Part shown: one piece after another, positions 13,319 through 24,640 of the stretch
Position numbering within the stretch: position 1 is the first letter of the stretch
How the letters are laid out: every line of letters begins with the position of its first letter
Translations under genes and position numbers: made by a program
Notes under the pieces: model-generated
Databases searched by the model: none
Told to the model about the DNA's origin: nothing
Seen by the model: the letters and a program-made list of their open reading frames with translations, nothing else
Origin: Chimonanthus salicifolius
Taxonomy: Eukaryota > Streptophyta > Magnoliopsida > Laurales > Calycanthaceae
DNA: 64,000 nt
NCBI GenBank assembly: GCA_013350335.1
Contig: CM023539.1
Coordinates: 28,761,043-28,825,042, forward strand
Reading direction: 5' to 3'

Positions 13319-14313
13319 GTGTCCTTTTCAGTGGCGAGACTTTCAAGAACACCATGTCCCCCATTTCAAATTCTAGGAACCTCCTCCTCTTGTCAGCATA
13401 ACTCTTTGAGGACTTTGTGCAGCCAATAGGTGCTGCTGTATTAGCTGTATCGGCGTTGTAGTCTCAGCAACTAACTCAGGTCCAATTAGTGCAGGTCACC
13501 GGCCTCTATCCAGCATACTGGTGACCTATAAGGTCTACCATATAAGGCCTCGAATGGAGCCATCTAAAGGCTTGCCTGGTAACTGTTGTTGTATGAGAAC
13601 TCTACCAGTGGCAAGTGGTCCTCCATCCACCCTTGAAATCTAGCATACATGCTCTCAGCATATCCTCTAGTGCTTTTATTGTCCTCCCTGATTGTCCATC
13701 AGTCTGTGGATGGAATGTTGTGCTAGTCAGTAGATCTGTTCCCATGGCCGACTGCATGCTCTGCCATACTCTGCCAGTGAATCGGCCATCTCTGTCAGAC
13801 ACAATAGTCTGGGGAATACCATGTAACCTAATGGTATCCTTGATATACCTTCGACCCAAGGTCTCAGATGAATCTGTCATTCTAATGGGAATGAAGTGTG
13901 CAGACCTGGTCAATCGGTCTACCACAACCCATATCGCATCGTTGCCCTTTGAGGACCTTGGCAACATCCGTCACAAAATCCATGGAGATGTACTCCCATT
14001 TCCATTCCGGCACTGGGAAAGGTTTGAGTAACCCTAGTAGTTTCTGATGTTCCGTCTTAACCTGCTGACAGGTTAGGCAATGAGCAACAAATTCTCCCAC
14101 ATCTCTTTTGAGTCCATGCCACCAGTAGTGTCTCTTTAGGTCGTGGTACATCTTAGTGCTGCCCGGATGAATAGAGAGTTTGGTTTGGTGTGCCTCAATC
14201 AGTAACTCTCTTCTGCAGCTCTTAGGTACATATATCCTACCTCGAATACAAGACCCTGTCCTGGTCATAACTCCCATTCTGGTAGGATCTCGCCAGTAGA
14301 CATCTTGGCCCAT
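13319..14313 (-). pseudogene. Chromovirus A integrase (zinc-binding and DDE core)
   Basis: Integrase inserts the cDNA. From the right: zinc-binding HHCC (HQTKLSIHPG, later CLTCQQVK), first catalytic Asp in SMDFVT, a frameshift, then IVSDRDGRF with the second Asp, then HPQTDGQSGRT where the catalytic Glu of the usual ER pair is Gly. The part 13319-13600 (after MAPFEALYG in related copies) is split by several frameshifts and stops. With the Glu lost and the frame broken it cannot be active. Confidence 0.88.
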
Positions 14314-14345
14314 ATTTCCTTCACTTCTGGGTCTATCCGCTGTTC

Positions 14346-15060
14346 CTATTCAATCTTGGAGACCATGTTGGACCGTATGATCAAATTGTACATACTCCCA
14401 TGGTTACTGATATATAGATTGAACTCCCGAATGGTATTCAGTATCTCCCATTCTGTCCTGATCAAACATGCCACTGATGCATGTGATATGCGGCTGAGGG
14501 CATCTGCCACCTTGTTCACCTTGCTAGGGTGATATCGAAGCGCGAACTCATAATCCTGCAGATATTCCATCCATTTGCGCTGCCTTAGGTTGAGCTCTTT
14601 CTGATCAAACAAATACTTCAAGCTCTTATGATCTGAAAATACTTCAAACTTCTCACCATATAGATAGTGGCTCCAGCTTTTGAGAGTGAAGACCACTGTG
14701 GCTAGTTCTAGGTCATGTGTGGGATAGAAACATTCATGTATTTTCAATTGTCTTGAACCGTATGCCACCACACGCTGACTTTGACTGAGTGAACAGCCTC
14801 AGTCCCTCTCCTGAAGCATCTCATTATACCTCATAACCTTTGCCTCTTTCTGGCAAAATTAGGATAAGAGCCGCTGTAAGTCTCTCCTTCAGCTCCTCAA
14901 ATCTCTGATTGCACAGATCTGACCACTCATATTTGACTCCTTTCTGAGTGAATCGAGTAAGTGGAGATGCAATTTTTGAGAAGTCCATGATTAACTTCCT
15001 ATAATAACCAGCCAAACCCATAAAGCTATGGATTTCAGTCACAGTTTTCCGATGCTTTCC
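14346..15060 (-). pseudogene. Chromovirus A RNase H and RT connection
   Basis: The RT thumb/connection part (14824-15042) has [19 protein letters not shown]. RNase H continues in another frame (14346-14771): VAYGSRQLK, the catalytic Glu in THDLELA, the catalytic Asp in [10 protein letters not shown], and the KVADALSR end. A frame break between them destroys the segment with the first catalytic Asp. Confidence 0.85.
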
Positions 15061-15178
15061 AATCTCTCACTGCCGCCACCTTACCCTAGTCCACGGCTAT
15101 ACCTTCTGCTGATATAACATGCCCCAAAAAGTTGACCTTAGATAGCCAAAATTCGCACTTGCTTGCTTTGGCATATAG

Positions 15179-15852
15179 CTAGTTCTTCCTCAAGGTGTCC
15201 AGAACTATTCGCAAGTGTTCAGCATGTTCCTCCTGACTTTTGGAATAGATTAGGATGTTAACAATAAATACAATCACGAACTGGTCCAAGTAAGGACGAA
15301 AGATCCTGCTCATTAGATCCATGAACACAGCTGGTGGATTGGTGAATCCAAACGGCATGACTACAAACTCATATAGTCCATACCACATTCTGAAGGTTGT
15401 CCTCTCAATGTCCTCCTCCCTAACCCAGATTTGATGGTATCCGGACATTAGATCAATCTTAGAGAAATGGCTGGAACCTCTAAGTTGATCAAATAGATCA
15501 TCGATCCTGGGTAGAGGATACTTGTTTCTGACTGTCAACTGGTTCAGTTTTCTGTAATCCACACACATTTGGAGTGTAACGTCCTTCTTCTTCACAAATA
15601 ATACCGGAGCTCCCCAAGACGATGTGTTATTCCGGATACAACCCAGTCTGAGCAGTTCATCAATCTGCTTCTTTAGCTCAGACATCTTTGCTGGTGCCAT
15701 CCGGTAGTGTGGTAATGACACTGGTGAAGTGCCAGGGTACAACTTGATTTCAAAATTAATCTCCCTCATGGGAGGCAAGCTAGGGAGTTATTTTGGGAAT
15801 ACATCCGCATAGTCCTTTACTATCATCAGAAGTTCAGCCACCGGTGCCTTGT
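15179..15852 (-). pseudogene. Chromovirus A reverse transcriptase, catalytic site lost
   Basis: RT copies RNA into cDNA. Visible: [66 protein letters not shown], and the palm motif. That motif reads [11 protein letters not shown] instead of the usual [11 protein letters not shown], so both metal-binding aspartates are gone. E and F keep IDD. A stop lies just upstream of LPPMRE, and homology ends at about 15852. Confidence 0.9.
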
Positions 15853-16261
15853 AACCCTAAACCCTAAACCCTAAAACCTGCATAAGCTCATTAGCACAAT
15901 ATATTCCACATGAACATGAATATATATTATAGTCCAAATTGTCCTCTAATGCCTCGCGTCTTTGACCAATTCATTAAACCTATTATCCTCTAGATGCTTA
16001 AATGGATCTCGTACTGCGTTTTGGACTACTAGGCCTCGGCTCCCTAAAACCTTTTTCATGTTTATGTTCTAACAGTTAGAACAATATTATGTCCCTTACA
16101 TGTAACCGATGTCAGGTCTCGACTTCTGCTCCCAGTTAGTCTTTTACATCCATTTATGGACATGGGTCCCATTTTTGTCTTAGAGTTTAATAGCTTCCAT
16201 AATAACCCAAAATATAGGTCAAGTTGAGTCTGGTCATCTTCTCGAGCTAGGTTTTTATGAG
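15853..16261. other. Truncation scar with telomere-like repeat, then unassigned sequence
   Basis: Where RT homology ends, the sequence becomes three tandem CCCTAAA-type units (about 15853-15876), the plant telomere motif, as seen in filler at repaired breaks. The following 380 bp shows no recognisable domain. It ends in ATGAG (16257-16261), the left target duplication of Sirevirus C, and is continuous with 34968 in the pre-insertion state. Confidence 0.65.
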
Positions 16262-19200
16262 TGAAAGTTGACAAACTGCAGGACCCGGATTGTCTAGAGG
16301 CGGTTGGATAGGACAAGCCCCAAATAATTGGTCCTTTTAAATTTTCTTGATTAAAAGTAAGTTAATAAAGTTTAAATTAAGATTAATCAAGTTTACAAGA
16401 ACGATTTGAGAAGTAAAGACACACAAAGAAACACTTGCCTTTGAAGCTCACCCTTGATGAAGATGTGATTCTTGAATATCTCTCCCAACAATTTTGATGA
16501 TGATGAAGATGTACCTTTTGTATGGAGCAATCACAAGATAGGGAGACTGGTTTATAGAATTTAAGGTATGCAAGTGTGTACCCTAAAACAAACTTTCTCC
16601 TTCTCTCTTTATCTCAATCAACTAGGATGATTGAATCTCTAAAAAGATTTTCCAAGTATGCATATTGAAGAGAGAATGAGGGAGGAGAGGAGTTCCAAGC
16701 TTTGCTTCAAGGTTTTCCAAGTTTAAAAATAAAAAGCTCTCATTTTCAACAAGAGAATCAGAACTTAAATAGATAGTTCAAACAATCGACATGGACGATT
16801 GATCGGCAACAGGCGATTGATCATCCGTATTCAAATTCCTTCACCAACCTAACCGTTGTGCATTTAATGCACAACAACGGTAACATCACTGATTGATCGT
16901 GCCACACGATTGTCTTCCGTGTTTCTGGTGACAGATCGTGGGTTGGCAAAAGACCTGGGACTCACTGTATTTTCCAACGTCAGGTCCCATCCAGGCCTAG
17001 TACAACTAATAGAGTACCCGATGGGTTATTGCCCTGTCTCGGCGATGGGTCGTGTGATCGACTGATCGTGTAAAACCACACGAAGGGTCCCCACCAGACG
17101 AAATTATCGTCCTGAGCATGAATGTATTTTTCAATGGGTATCTAACCCAGGTTCCAGGCTATTGATCGTAAGGGCGATTGGTCGGCCATGTACCCACATG
17201 AAGCATCGTCTGCACAATCTGTTATTCGAGATTTTGACTCTAAATGATAGTCCATATTTTGTCTACTGCCCAGGGTGATCAATCGTATGCACGATTGGAT
17301 CGGCCCTGCCAGCGTAACATCGTGAGCACGAATTGTCGTCCTGAGATCAAGTACGTTTGATAGTACATGTCACCTAGAGCCCATGACAATTCAGACGATC
17401 GATCTATGACCACGATTGATCGTCGTGCCATATGGCGATGGTTCCCCGAACACGATGTGTCGTCCAAGGACAATGCATATACATATTTCCAAGTTGGGTT
17501 CCACTTGGTGTCAAACACATTTTCGGCTAGCTTAGTTATCTAGATGTGATGCCTAAGCCTATGGAAGGCATCCTACGGGTGGGTTCCACATAGAGACATA
17601 TATGGCCATTTTACCTTGGGTGACTGACATACACTTTGATGATCCGTTGAGTCTTGATTATTCATGTAACACCCCGGATTTTCAAGTGATTAATATATAT
17701 GAAAATTACCCATTTAATTTGTGAATTATTAGATATGGACCTTAGATGTGTAAAGTGTTGGGTCATTGCCCAATTAAGATCCAACGGATTGTGGATATGG
17801 TTACAATAGAAATAAATGGGTAAGATGTGTTCAATTGGGTCAAAGTGTTAATTGGGCCGAAATGCTCAAATGGAACCCAATGGGTCATGGTTGACTTGGT
17901 TGACCACCAAGTGAGCTCTGTGACACCCCGAATTTTCAAGTTATTAATATATATGAAAATTACCCATTTAATGTGTGAATTTTAGATATGGATCTTAGAT
18001 GGGTAAAGTGTTGGGTCATTGCCCAATTAAGACCCAACAGTTTTGGAAATGGTTTCAGTTTTAATTAAATGGGGCTGAATTAAATAATAATGCAATATGT
18101 CTAAAATTAGAAATAGGTGGTTTGGCTGTGTATATGAAATATCTAATTCATGATATGCGCATGGAGTGGAAGCCAAGGAAGGATAAACGTATGAGGATAT
18201 ATGGAGATATTGTGCATGGCCGAATATGACATATGCATATCCATGTGATATGCACATATAAGATAAGATATACTAGTGTATCTTGGAAAGGTGTCCTTTC
18301 CTTGTTAGGAAAGGACAAGAGGGGCGTGTGGCATCTTTTAAGTAGGACTCTCTAAAGTGGGAAGCCTAGGAACGGACAATTGCTATCTTAATAGGATCGA
18401 GTGGAATAATAGAAGGGAGGCGCCTAGAGATACAAGGGGTGCACGGCATTGCACAAATCAGTAAAGATTGGCGCTGGTTTGCACATTGATAAGAAGGTGT
18501 TCTCGGCTAAAGATCAAGGAAAAGACTAAGGAAGAAAAGGATCCGGAGAACACGTCGAAGTGAAGGAAAACCGGAGGAGTCATGGAACCGGTAAGTGGTT
18601 TTGATATTTTGTTTAAGATAAGGAACCATAGGGTTCGGCCATGGTGTATGGCCGCCCCCATGGAAGAAAATTGAGGGAAGGATTTGATTAGTTTAATAAG
18701 AAGGGATGAACCATAGGGTTCGGCCATGTTGTATGGCCGAGCCCCATGGAAGGACTTTGGTGATTTTAATGGAAGGACATGGATTATTTAATGGAGGTTT
18801 GAATGATGGAAACCATTTAACATTATGTATGTTTTAAAAAAAGGGTTTAAATGGTTTAAGAGAAGTTGATGAACCATAGGGTTCGGCCATGATGTAGAGT
18901 CGAACCCCATGGAGAAACATTGGTTAAATTTTATGGATAGTATTGTTAAATTTAATTTGATTTATGGGAGGAAAAGATGAATCATAGGGTTCGCCATGTG
19001 GTATGGCCGAACCCCATGTGGAAGGTTAGTAATGATTTATTTTAATGGATTTATGGTTGATGGTTTCCTTAGATGCAATTTGATCATGAAAAACTATGGA
19101 AAGGTCTTAAGAATTTATATTGGTTAAATTTTGTTAAAGTGAGGATTTTGGAACCATAGGGTTCGGCCATGGTGTATGGCCGAACCTAATGGAAGATGTT

Positions 19201-19752
19201 ACTAATTTAGAAAGTATCTAATGAAGGATTGTTTTTGGAAGGTGGAGATTAATTAGAAAGTTTCTAATTATGGAAGGAACCTTGATTTATGGATTCAAAT
19301 ATAGGAAAATGATATAACTGGAACTTAGACATCATGGGTTCGGCCATGTGTATGGCTGAACCCTATGAACCAATTTTATGGGTTTGTATGTCACGGTTAA
19401 TGGATTGGTTATGGACTCAATATAGTGATTGGTTAAATGGAAACCATGGCAAAATTGTAAATAGGAGTGAAAAGGATAAACCATGGGTTTCGCCATAGTG
19501 TATGGCCGAACCCCACTGGGAAATGATTTATGGGTCATGTATGGACTTAATATTTTAAATGAGATGGGTTTGTGGATCAAAACATGGACTTAGGCATTTG
19601 TTAATGAATGAAAAGATTGGATTACGGGCTATGTTAGCCATGGATGGCAATGTTGTAAATATGTGAAATTATTGGACATAGGGTTCGGCCATGGTGTATG
19701 GCCGAACCCCATGAACTATTTGTATGAATTATTTTGGAACATAAGCCTTATG

Positions 19753-22700
19753 TGTAACACCCCGCCCTTCTCGCATCGAAATCAATGCCTATTTTTTTTT
19801 AAATATCAGAGTATGAGCAAGAGCGGAATGTCACGACGTGAGCTAAGTCCGAACTTCCAAAGTCTGACCCTTAACTGGCCAAACCTATGTGTGCATGGAC
19901 TAAGTCCAAGAAAACAGTTCACACATAGCAATACGATACACATGCGGAATACATCATAACATGTGGAATAAAATTAGAACCAAGTTCTCTTCCATTAATA
20001 GCAAAGTACATAGTCAAATAATCACATTAATCATTATCCAAATAAAACATCCAACCATAGCAATTCATCTAAGTTATTACATTCCGAAATCTGGATACTC
20101 CAAATACAAATCTCTGAGCATTTTAAACAAAATATAAAACTAAAAGTATTCCAAGCTCCTATCCTTGTCCCTTTCTGCATTTAGCGTTTTCCTCATTTCC
20201 TGCATCATCCACTAAAGGGTAGAAGTAGGGCGTTAGTACAACGCGCCTAGTAGGAATTCCAATTAGGGTTAACATATGCGTTGGTACCAAAAATCCAGAT
20301 ATAATATATATAACGAAACCAGTTATAATAAATCATTTCATACTTTCAAAACATTGTATCCAAGACAGTGTATGATAATTGAGACCAATCATACCAATGA
20401 AACCAGAAACCTTGCATGATAATAAAGATCATAATCATGAGATTCAATGCCATGTCATGCTATCATATGCAATGAGTCCCTCCCATCGCAAAACACATGG
20501 TATACTCATGATGGAACTCTCATCATCAAGGTATCTTCCTAGTGGGACTTTCATCACCAAGGTCGCAGAGCATATGGTATACTCTTGATGGAATTCTCAT
20601 CATCCAGGTATTTCTCCTGGTGGGACTCTCATCACCTAAGGAGGCCCCACAGTTGCATCAGGAACATTCCGACGGAGTGTGGGCTCCGGTTGTACAGTAT
20701 GCTCTGATGGAATTTTCCTCATCAAGTTAATCCTCCTGGTGGGACTCTCATCACCAAAGGAGGCCCCACAATTGCCTTATAGATATTCCGACGGAGTGTG
20801 GGCTCCGAATACCTGTCTTCCCTCCCATGCCATGCATGAGATGCAAATGCCAACATGCTATGCAGAAAACACATATCATAGCATTTAAAAATCACAGTTT
20901 AAAACATATTCACAATTTGAAACATATACTTTGCAACATAAATTCATCAAAATAAGATAAACAATTGTACATAAACCTATGGTTTCTACATTTGGAAAGT
21001 GTCTAAATATGGAGAATGGTTATTAAGTTAGTAAGTTTCTAAGTTTAGAAGTTGGAAATTAAAATGGGAAGTGTAATTAAAGGGAAGGTTCAATAAAATG
21101 GAAGAGGCAACAAGAATGGGGCGCATGGCATTTTCTATTCTTGATTTAGGGAAGGTTTTGTAAGAGGCAAACAAGTGCACACGACATGAGGTAATTAAAG
21201 AAAGGAGCAAGGGCGCATAGCACATTCTAAATAGGGATTAAGGAAAAAGAAAGAAAATAAGAAAGGGAGAAAAATAAGGAAGGTTTGACATATGTTCAGT
21301 ATTTTGGTTATAAAGTTCAACTCCAATGTCTGATTGCTTTGATTCTTTTTGTGTTAGAAAGAAGACTGCAAGGGCTACAACTTTGTATTTTACCACTTTC
21401 CTAATTTGGAATTTAACAAGGTCAAAACTGATCTACAATATGGTATATGTGTAAAAAATGGGGAACACAAGTGCTCACGGCAAGGGGCAATTACTATCTC
21501 AAGAACCTTCTAAGACTGGCCAATTGGCGATCAATAAAAGGAGAGAAGGAGGGGGCACACGGCACACTTACACCTTAGGCTGATTTTTTTTTCTCTCTCT
21601 CTCTCTCTCTCAAGTTCTTATTCTCGGCTACAACAAAGAAGAAAGGAGAAAGATTGGAAAAGGTGTCTTGGTTGGAGGAAAATTAAGAAGAAAGGAGAAA
21701 GATTGGAAGAGCAAAGAGGTTAGTATCTTAATGGTTTAATTTTATGTTCGAAACAAAAAGAACCATAGGGTTCGGCCATGGTGTTTGGCCGAACCCCATG
21801 GAGGAAGATTGGTGATGATTTGATGATCTTAAATGGAGAAATAAACCATAGGGTTTCGGCCATAGTGCATGGCTGAACCCCATGGAAAGATTTGGTTTAT
21901 TTATTGGTTTTTTAAGAATAAAAAAAACCATAGAGATTCTTAAATAAGTAATTGGTGATAATGATATGTAATTTTGAAGGGATTAAATGGAAGATCCATG
22001 ATTGATTAATGGAGACATGGATAGGGATGTGGGTCGGCCATGGCATGGCCGAACCATGATTGTATCATGGCCAAGTTGTTGGATCTAAAGATTTGGAAAG
22101 AAAGGGAAATTGTCGCCAAGATATGTGGGACCATTTTCAATCATAAGACGGATGGGGGACGTGGCTTATCAATTGGCACTCCCATCACAGTTGGCATCTT
22201 TATACGATGTGTTCCATATATCGATGTCAAGGAAGTACAATCTTGATCCTTCTCACATACTGAACGTACAAGACAAAGAGGTTCAGAGCAACGTGACATA
22301 TGTCGAGAAGCATGTCCGAGTGGTGGACACAAAACAAAGGGTGTTACGAAACCGAGTGATCCAGTTTGTCAAGATAGTATGGGATCGACATGGCAATGAG
22401 GAAACCAATGGCATTTTTGTAAATATGAGAGAATATTGGACATTGGGTTCGGCCATGGTGTATGGCCGAACCCCATGAATTATTTTATGAATTATGTGCT
22501 TTGGAAGTATGAATGATTATTTGAGATCTAAGCAATAAAGAAGTCTATGGTTAGGCTCAATGGCATTATTGTAATTATGGACAAAAAGGGTAGACCATGG
22601 GTTTCGGCCATGGTGTATGGCCGAACCCAATGGGGTTTTGTTTATGGACTTAGAACCTTGTAATCAAGTGGGACTTGGTGTTGATTTATCATTATATTAT

Positions 22701-23843
22701 AAGGTAACGGGATCTCGCAAGCGGTGCGCGATCGGTGATCTAATCTTGGACGGGAACGTAAGGACTTGTGAACGGTCTTTGGTAGGATTCCACCTCTTTG
22801 AAACCATGGATTATGTACTTTGTTCTTATCTTATTTTTTGATGAAAATATGTTTCAAAGGATATGCTTTATTATGGATTTTAAATGCTATGTTCATGTTG
22901 TAAATAGCATGTATTGATATATTTCAAAGGTGGATTTTATATGCTTTGTTTATATGAGGAAAGAGGATGGGTTTTAAGAGTATGATTTTTAAATGCTATG
23001 TTTATGTTATAAAATAGCATGTGTTTCATTGGCATCTCATGCATGACATGGGGTGGAGGATTTATAACCGGAGGGGTCACACTTCGTCGTGGCGTCCGAA
23101 AAACCTATGTGCAATACCTTGATGTGATTTCCATCAAGAAGATTCCGGAGGGTCCACACTCCGCTGGGGCATCCGGAAGACCTATGTGGTAGGTACTTTA
23201 TCTATATGTGATGGGTGGGACTCATTGCATATTTGTCATCATTGCATGGCATGGATTTTACCTGTTTTTATATATTATGTAATAATATATGTTTTGTACT
23301 AACCATGTGTTAGCCGTAACTGGAATACCTAATGGACGCGTTGTTCTAACGCCCTACTTCTACCCTAGTTGATGATACAGGTATTCAAGGGAACGATGAA
23401 CTTCAGACAGATCAGGCATAGGAGCTTGGAAGATTTATTTTACATGTTTTAAATAAAGTTACTCATAAATTTGTATTTGAGTATTTGGATTTCGGAATGT
23501 AATAACTTAGATGGTTGAATGTTTTGGTTTGATGATTATGACGTACTTTGCTATCAGAATGGAATAGAACTTTGTTCTATTATGATTCCGCATTTTGATG
23601 TTATGATTTCGCAGACTTATGATTTATTCCGTATCTTGATATTGCTATGTGTGAACCATTTTATTTGGACTGAATCCATACACACATAGGGTTGGCCAGT
23701 TAAGGGTTGGACTTTAGAAGTTCAGGACTTAGCTCGCAGTTGTGATGTCCCTCGCTCTATCACTCTACTCTGTTATAAAAAAAAAAAAATTAGACTCTGA
23801 ATTTACGGGAAAAAAAGCGAGTGAAAAAGGGCAGGGCGTTACA
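19753..23843. mobile_element. Head-to-head LTR composite nested in LTR1
   Basis: Both ends are the same LTR end: TGTAACACCCCGCCC at the left (minus sense) and the matching GGCGTTACA at the right (plus sense). Flanks are TTATG at 19748-19752 and 23844-23848, an exact 5 bp duplication. The left arm (19753 to about 20985) is minus-oriented and resembles the 55226-56560 end of solo LTR G. From about 20985 the sequence is plus-oriented and matches the 59080-59560 end of G in reverse, then runs through hairpins to the plus-oriented end. An ordinary solo LTR has two different ends, so this is not a simple insertion. Confidence 0.8.
22089..22405 (+). pseudogene. Captured chromovirus integrase-tail fragment inside an LTR
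   Basis: About 317 bp of coding sequence sits in the plus-oriented LTR. It reads open through [37 protein letters not shown] and VIQFVKIVWDRHG: the integrase C-terminus and most of the chromodomain-like tail. It runs on into LTR sequence before stopping near 22478. The frame is uninterrupted, whereas A and E have a stop in the same region. There is no ATG at its start; the first internal ATG is at about 22152. The edges fall at short similarities with LTR sequence, which suggests template switching during reverse transcription. Confidence 0.85.
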
Positions 23844-24334
23844 TTATGAAAATAAGCAAGGTAATTGGCTATGATATGTATAATGGCAATTTGGTAATTA
23901 AGTGACTAAATGTTTAACTGAAGGGTTATTGATTAATAAACCAAAGAAGGAAACTAAAACAAAAGGCGTGAGGTTTGGCCATGGTGTATGGCCGAACCCC
24001 ACAAGTTGGTTTATGGACTTAGACATTATTGTAAATCAAGTGGGACTTGGTTATAATTGATTGTTATATTATAAGGTAACGGAACCTCACAAGGTGTGTA
24101 CGATGGTGAACGGTTACCGGACGAAAGACGCAAGGACACGTTAGTGGTCTTTGGTAGGATTCCACTTCTTTGAAACCATGGATTTATGTACAATTGTTTT
24201 ATCTTATTTTTTTTATCAAATTATGTTGTAAAGGAATATGTTTCAAATTGTGATTTTAAATGCTATGTTTATTTTATAAAATAGCATGTGTTTCATTGGC
24301 ATCTCATGCATGGCATGGGTTGAAGGAATGGTAA

Positions 24335-24640
24335 CCGGAGGGGCCACACTCCGTTGGGGCATCCGAACAACCTATGTGGGATACCTTGATGTGTTTATCC
24401 ATCAAGAAGAAACCGGAGGGGCCACACTCCGTCGGGGCGTCCGAACAACCTATGTGGGATACCTTGATGTGTTTATCCATCAAGAAGAAACCGGAGGGCC
24501 CACACTCCGTCGAGGACGTCCGAACAACCTATGTGGGATACCTTGATATGACTTTTCCATCAGGAAGAAACCGGAGGGTCCACACTCCGTCGGGGCGTCC
24601 GAAAGACCTATGTGGTGGGTACTTTTATGTACATGTGATG
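24335..24640 (+). repeat. 78 bp minisatellite in LTR1 (four units)
   Basis: Units start with CCGGAGGG at 24335, 24413, 24491 and 24571, giving periods of 78, 78 and 80. Each holds CCACACTCCGTCGGGGCGTCC, then CCTATGTGGGATACCTTGAT and a CATCAAGAAGAAA tail. Equivalent units occur in E (39420-39545, two; 46591-46800, three) and in degraded form in the other LTRs. 78 is a multiple of three, so two reading frames stay open through the array; I regard these as by-products. Confidence 0.85.

Larger units (their letters stand above)
6472..15852 (-). mobile_element. Chromovirus A (Ty3/gypsy, minus strand), truncated in RT
   Basis: Order on the minus strand is RT, RNase H, integrase, chromodomain-like tail, polypurine tract, 3' LTR, as in gypsy elements. 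Gag, protease, PBS and 5' LTR are missing: homology to element E stops at about 15852 and is replaced by telomere-like filler. The LTR holds a younger solo LTR of its own family. All pol domains carry inactivating changes, so this is an old, dead copy. Confidence 0.9.

Noticed and set aside
13615..14031. 138 aa plus-strand frame
   Set aside because: It is the antisense shadow of the integrase core of chromovirus A.
15853..15876. A true telomere or chromosome end
   Set aside because: Only about three units, flanked on both sides by ordinary retrotransposon-region sequence.
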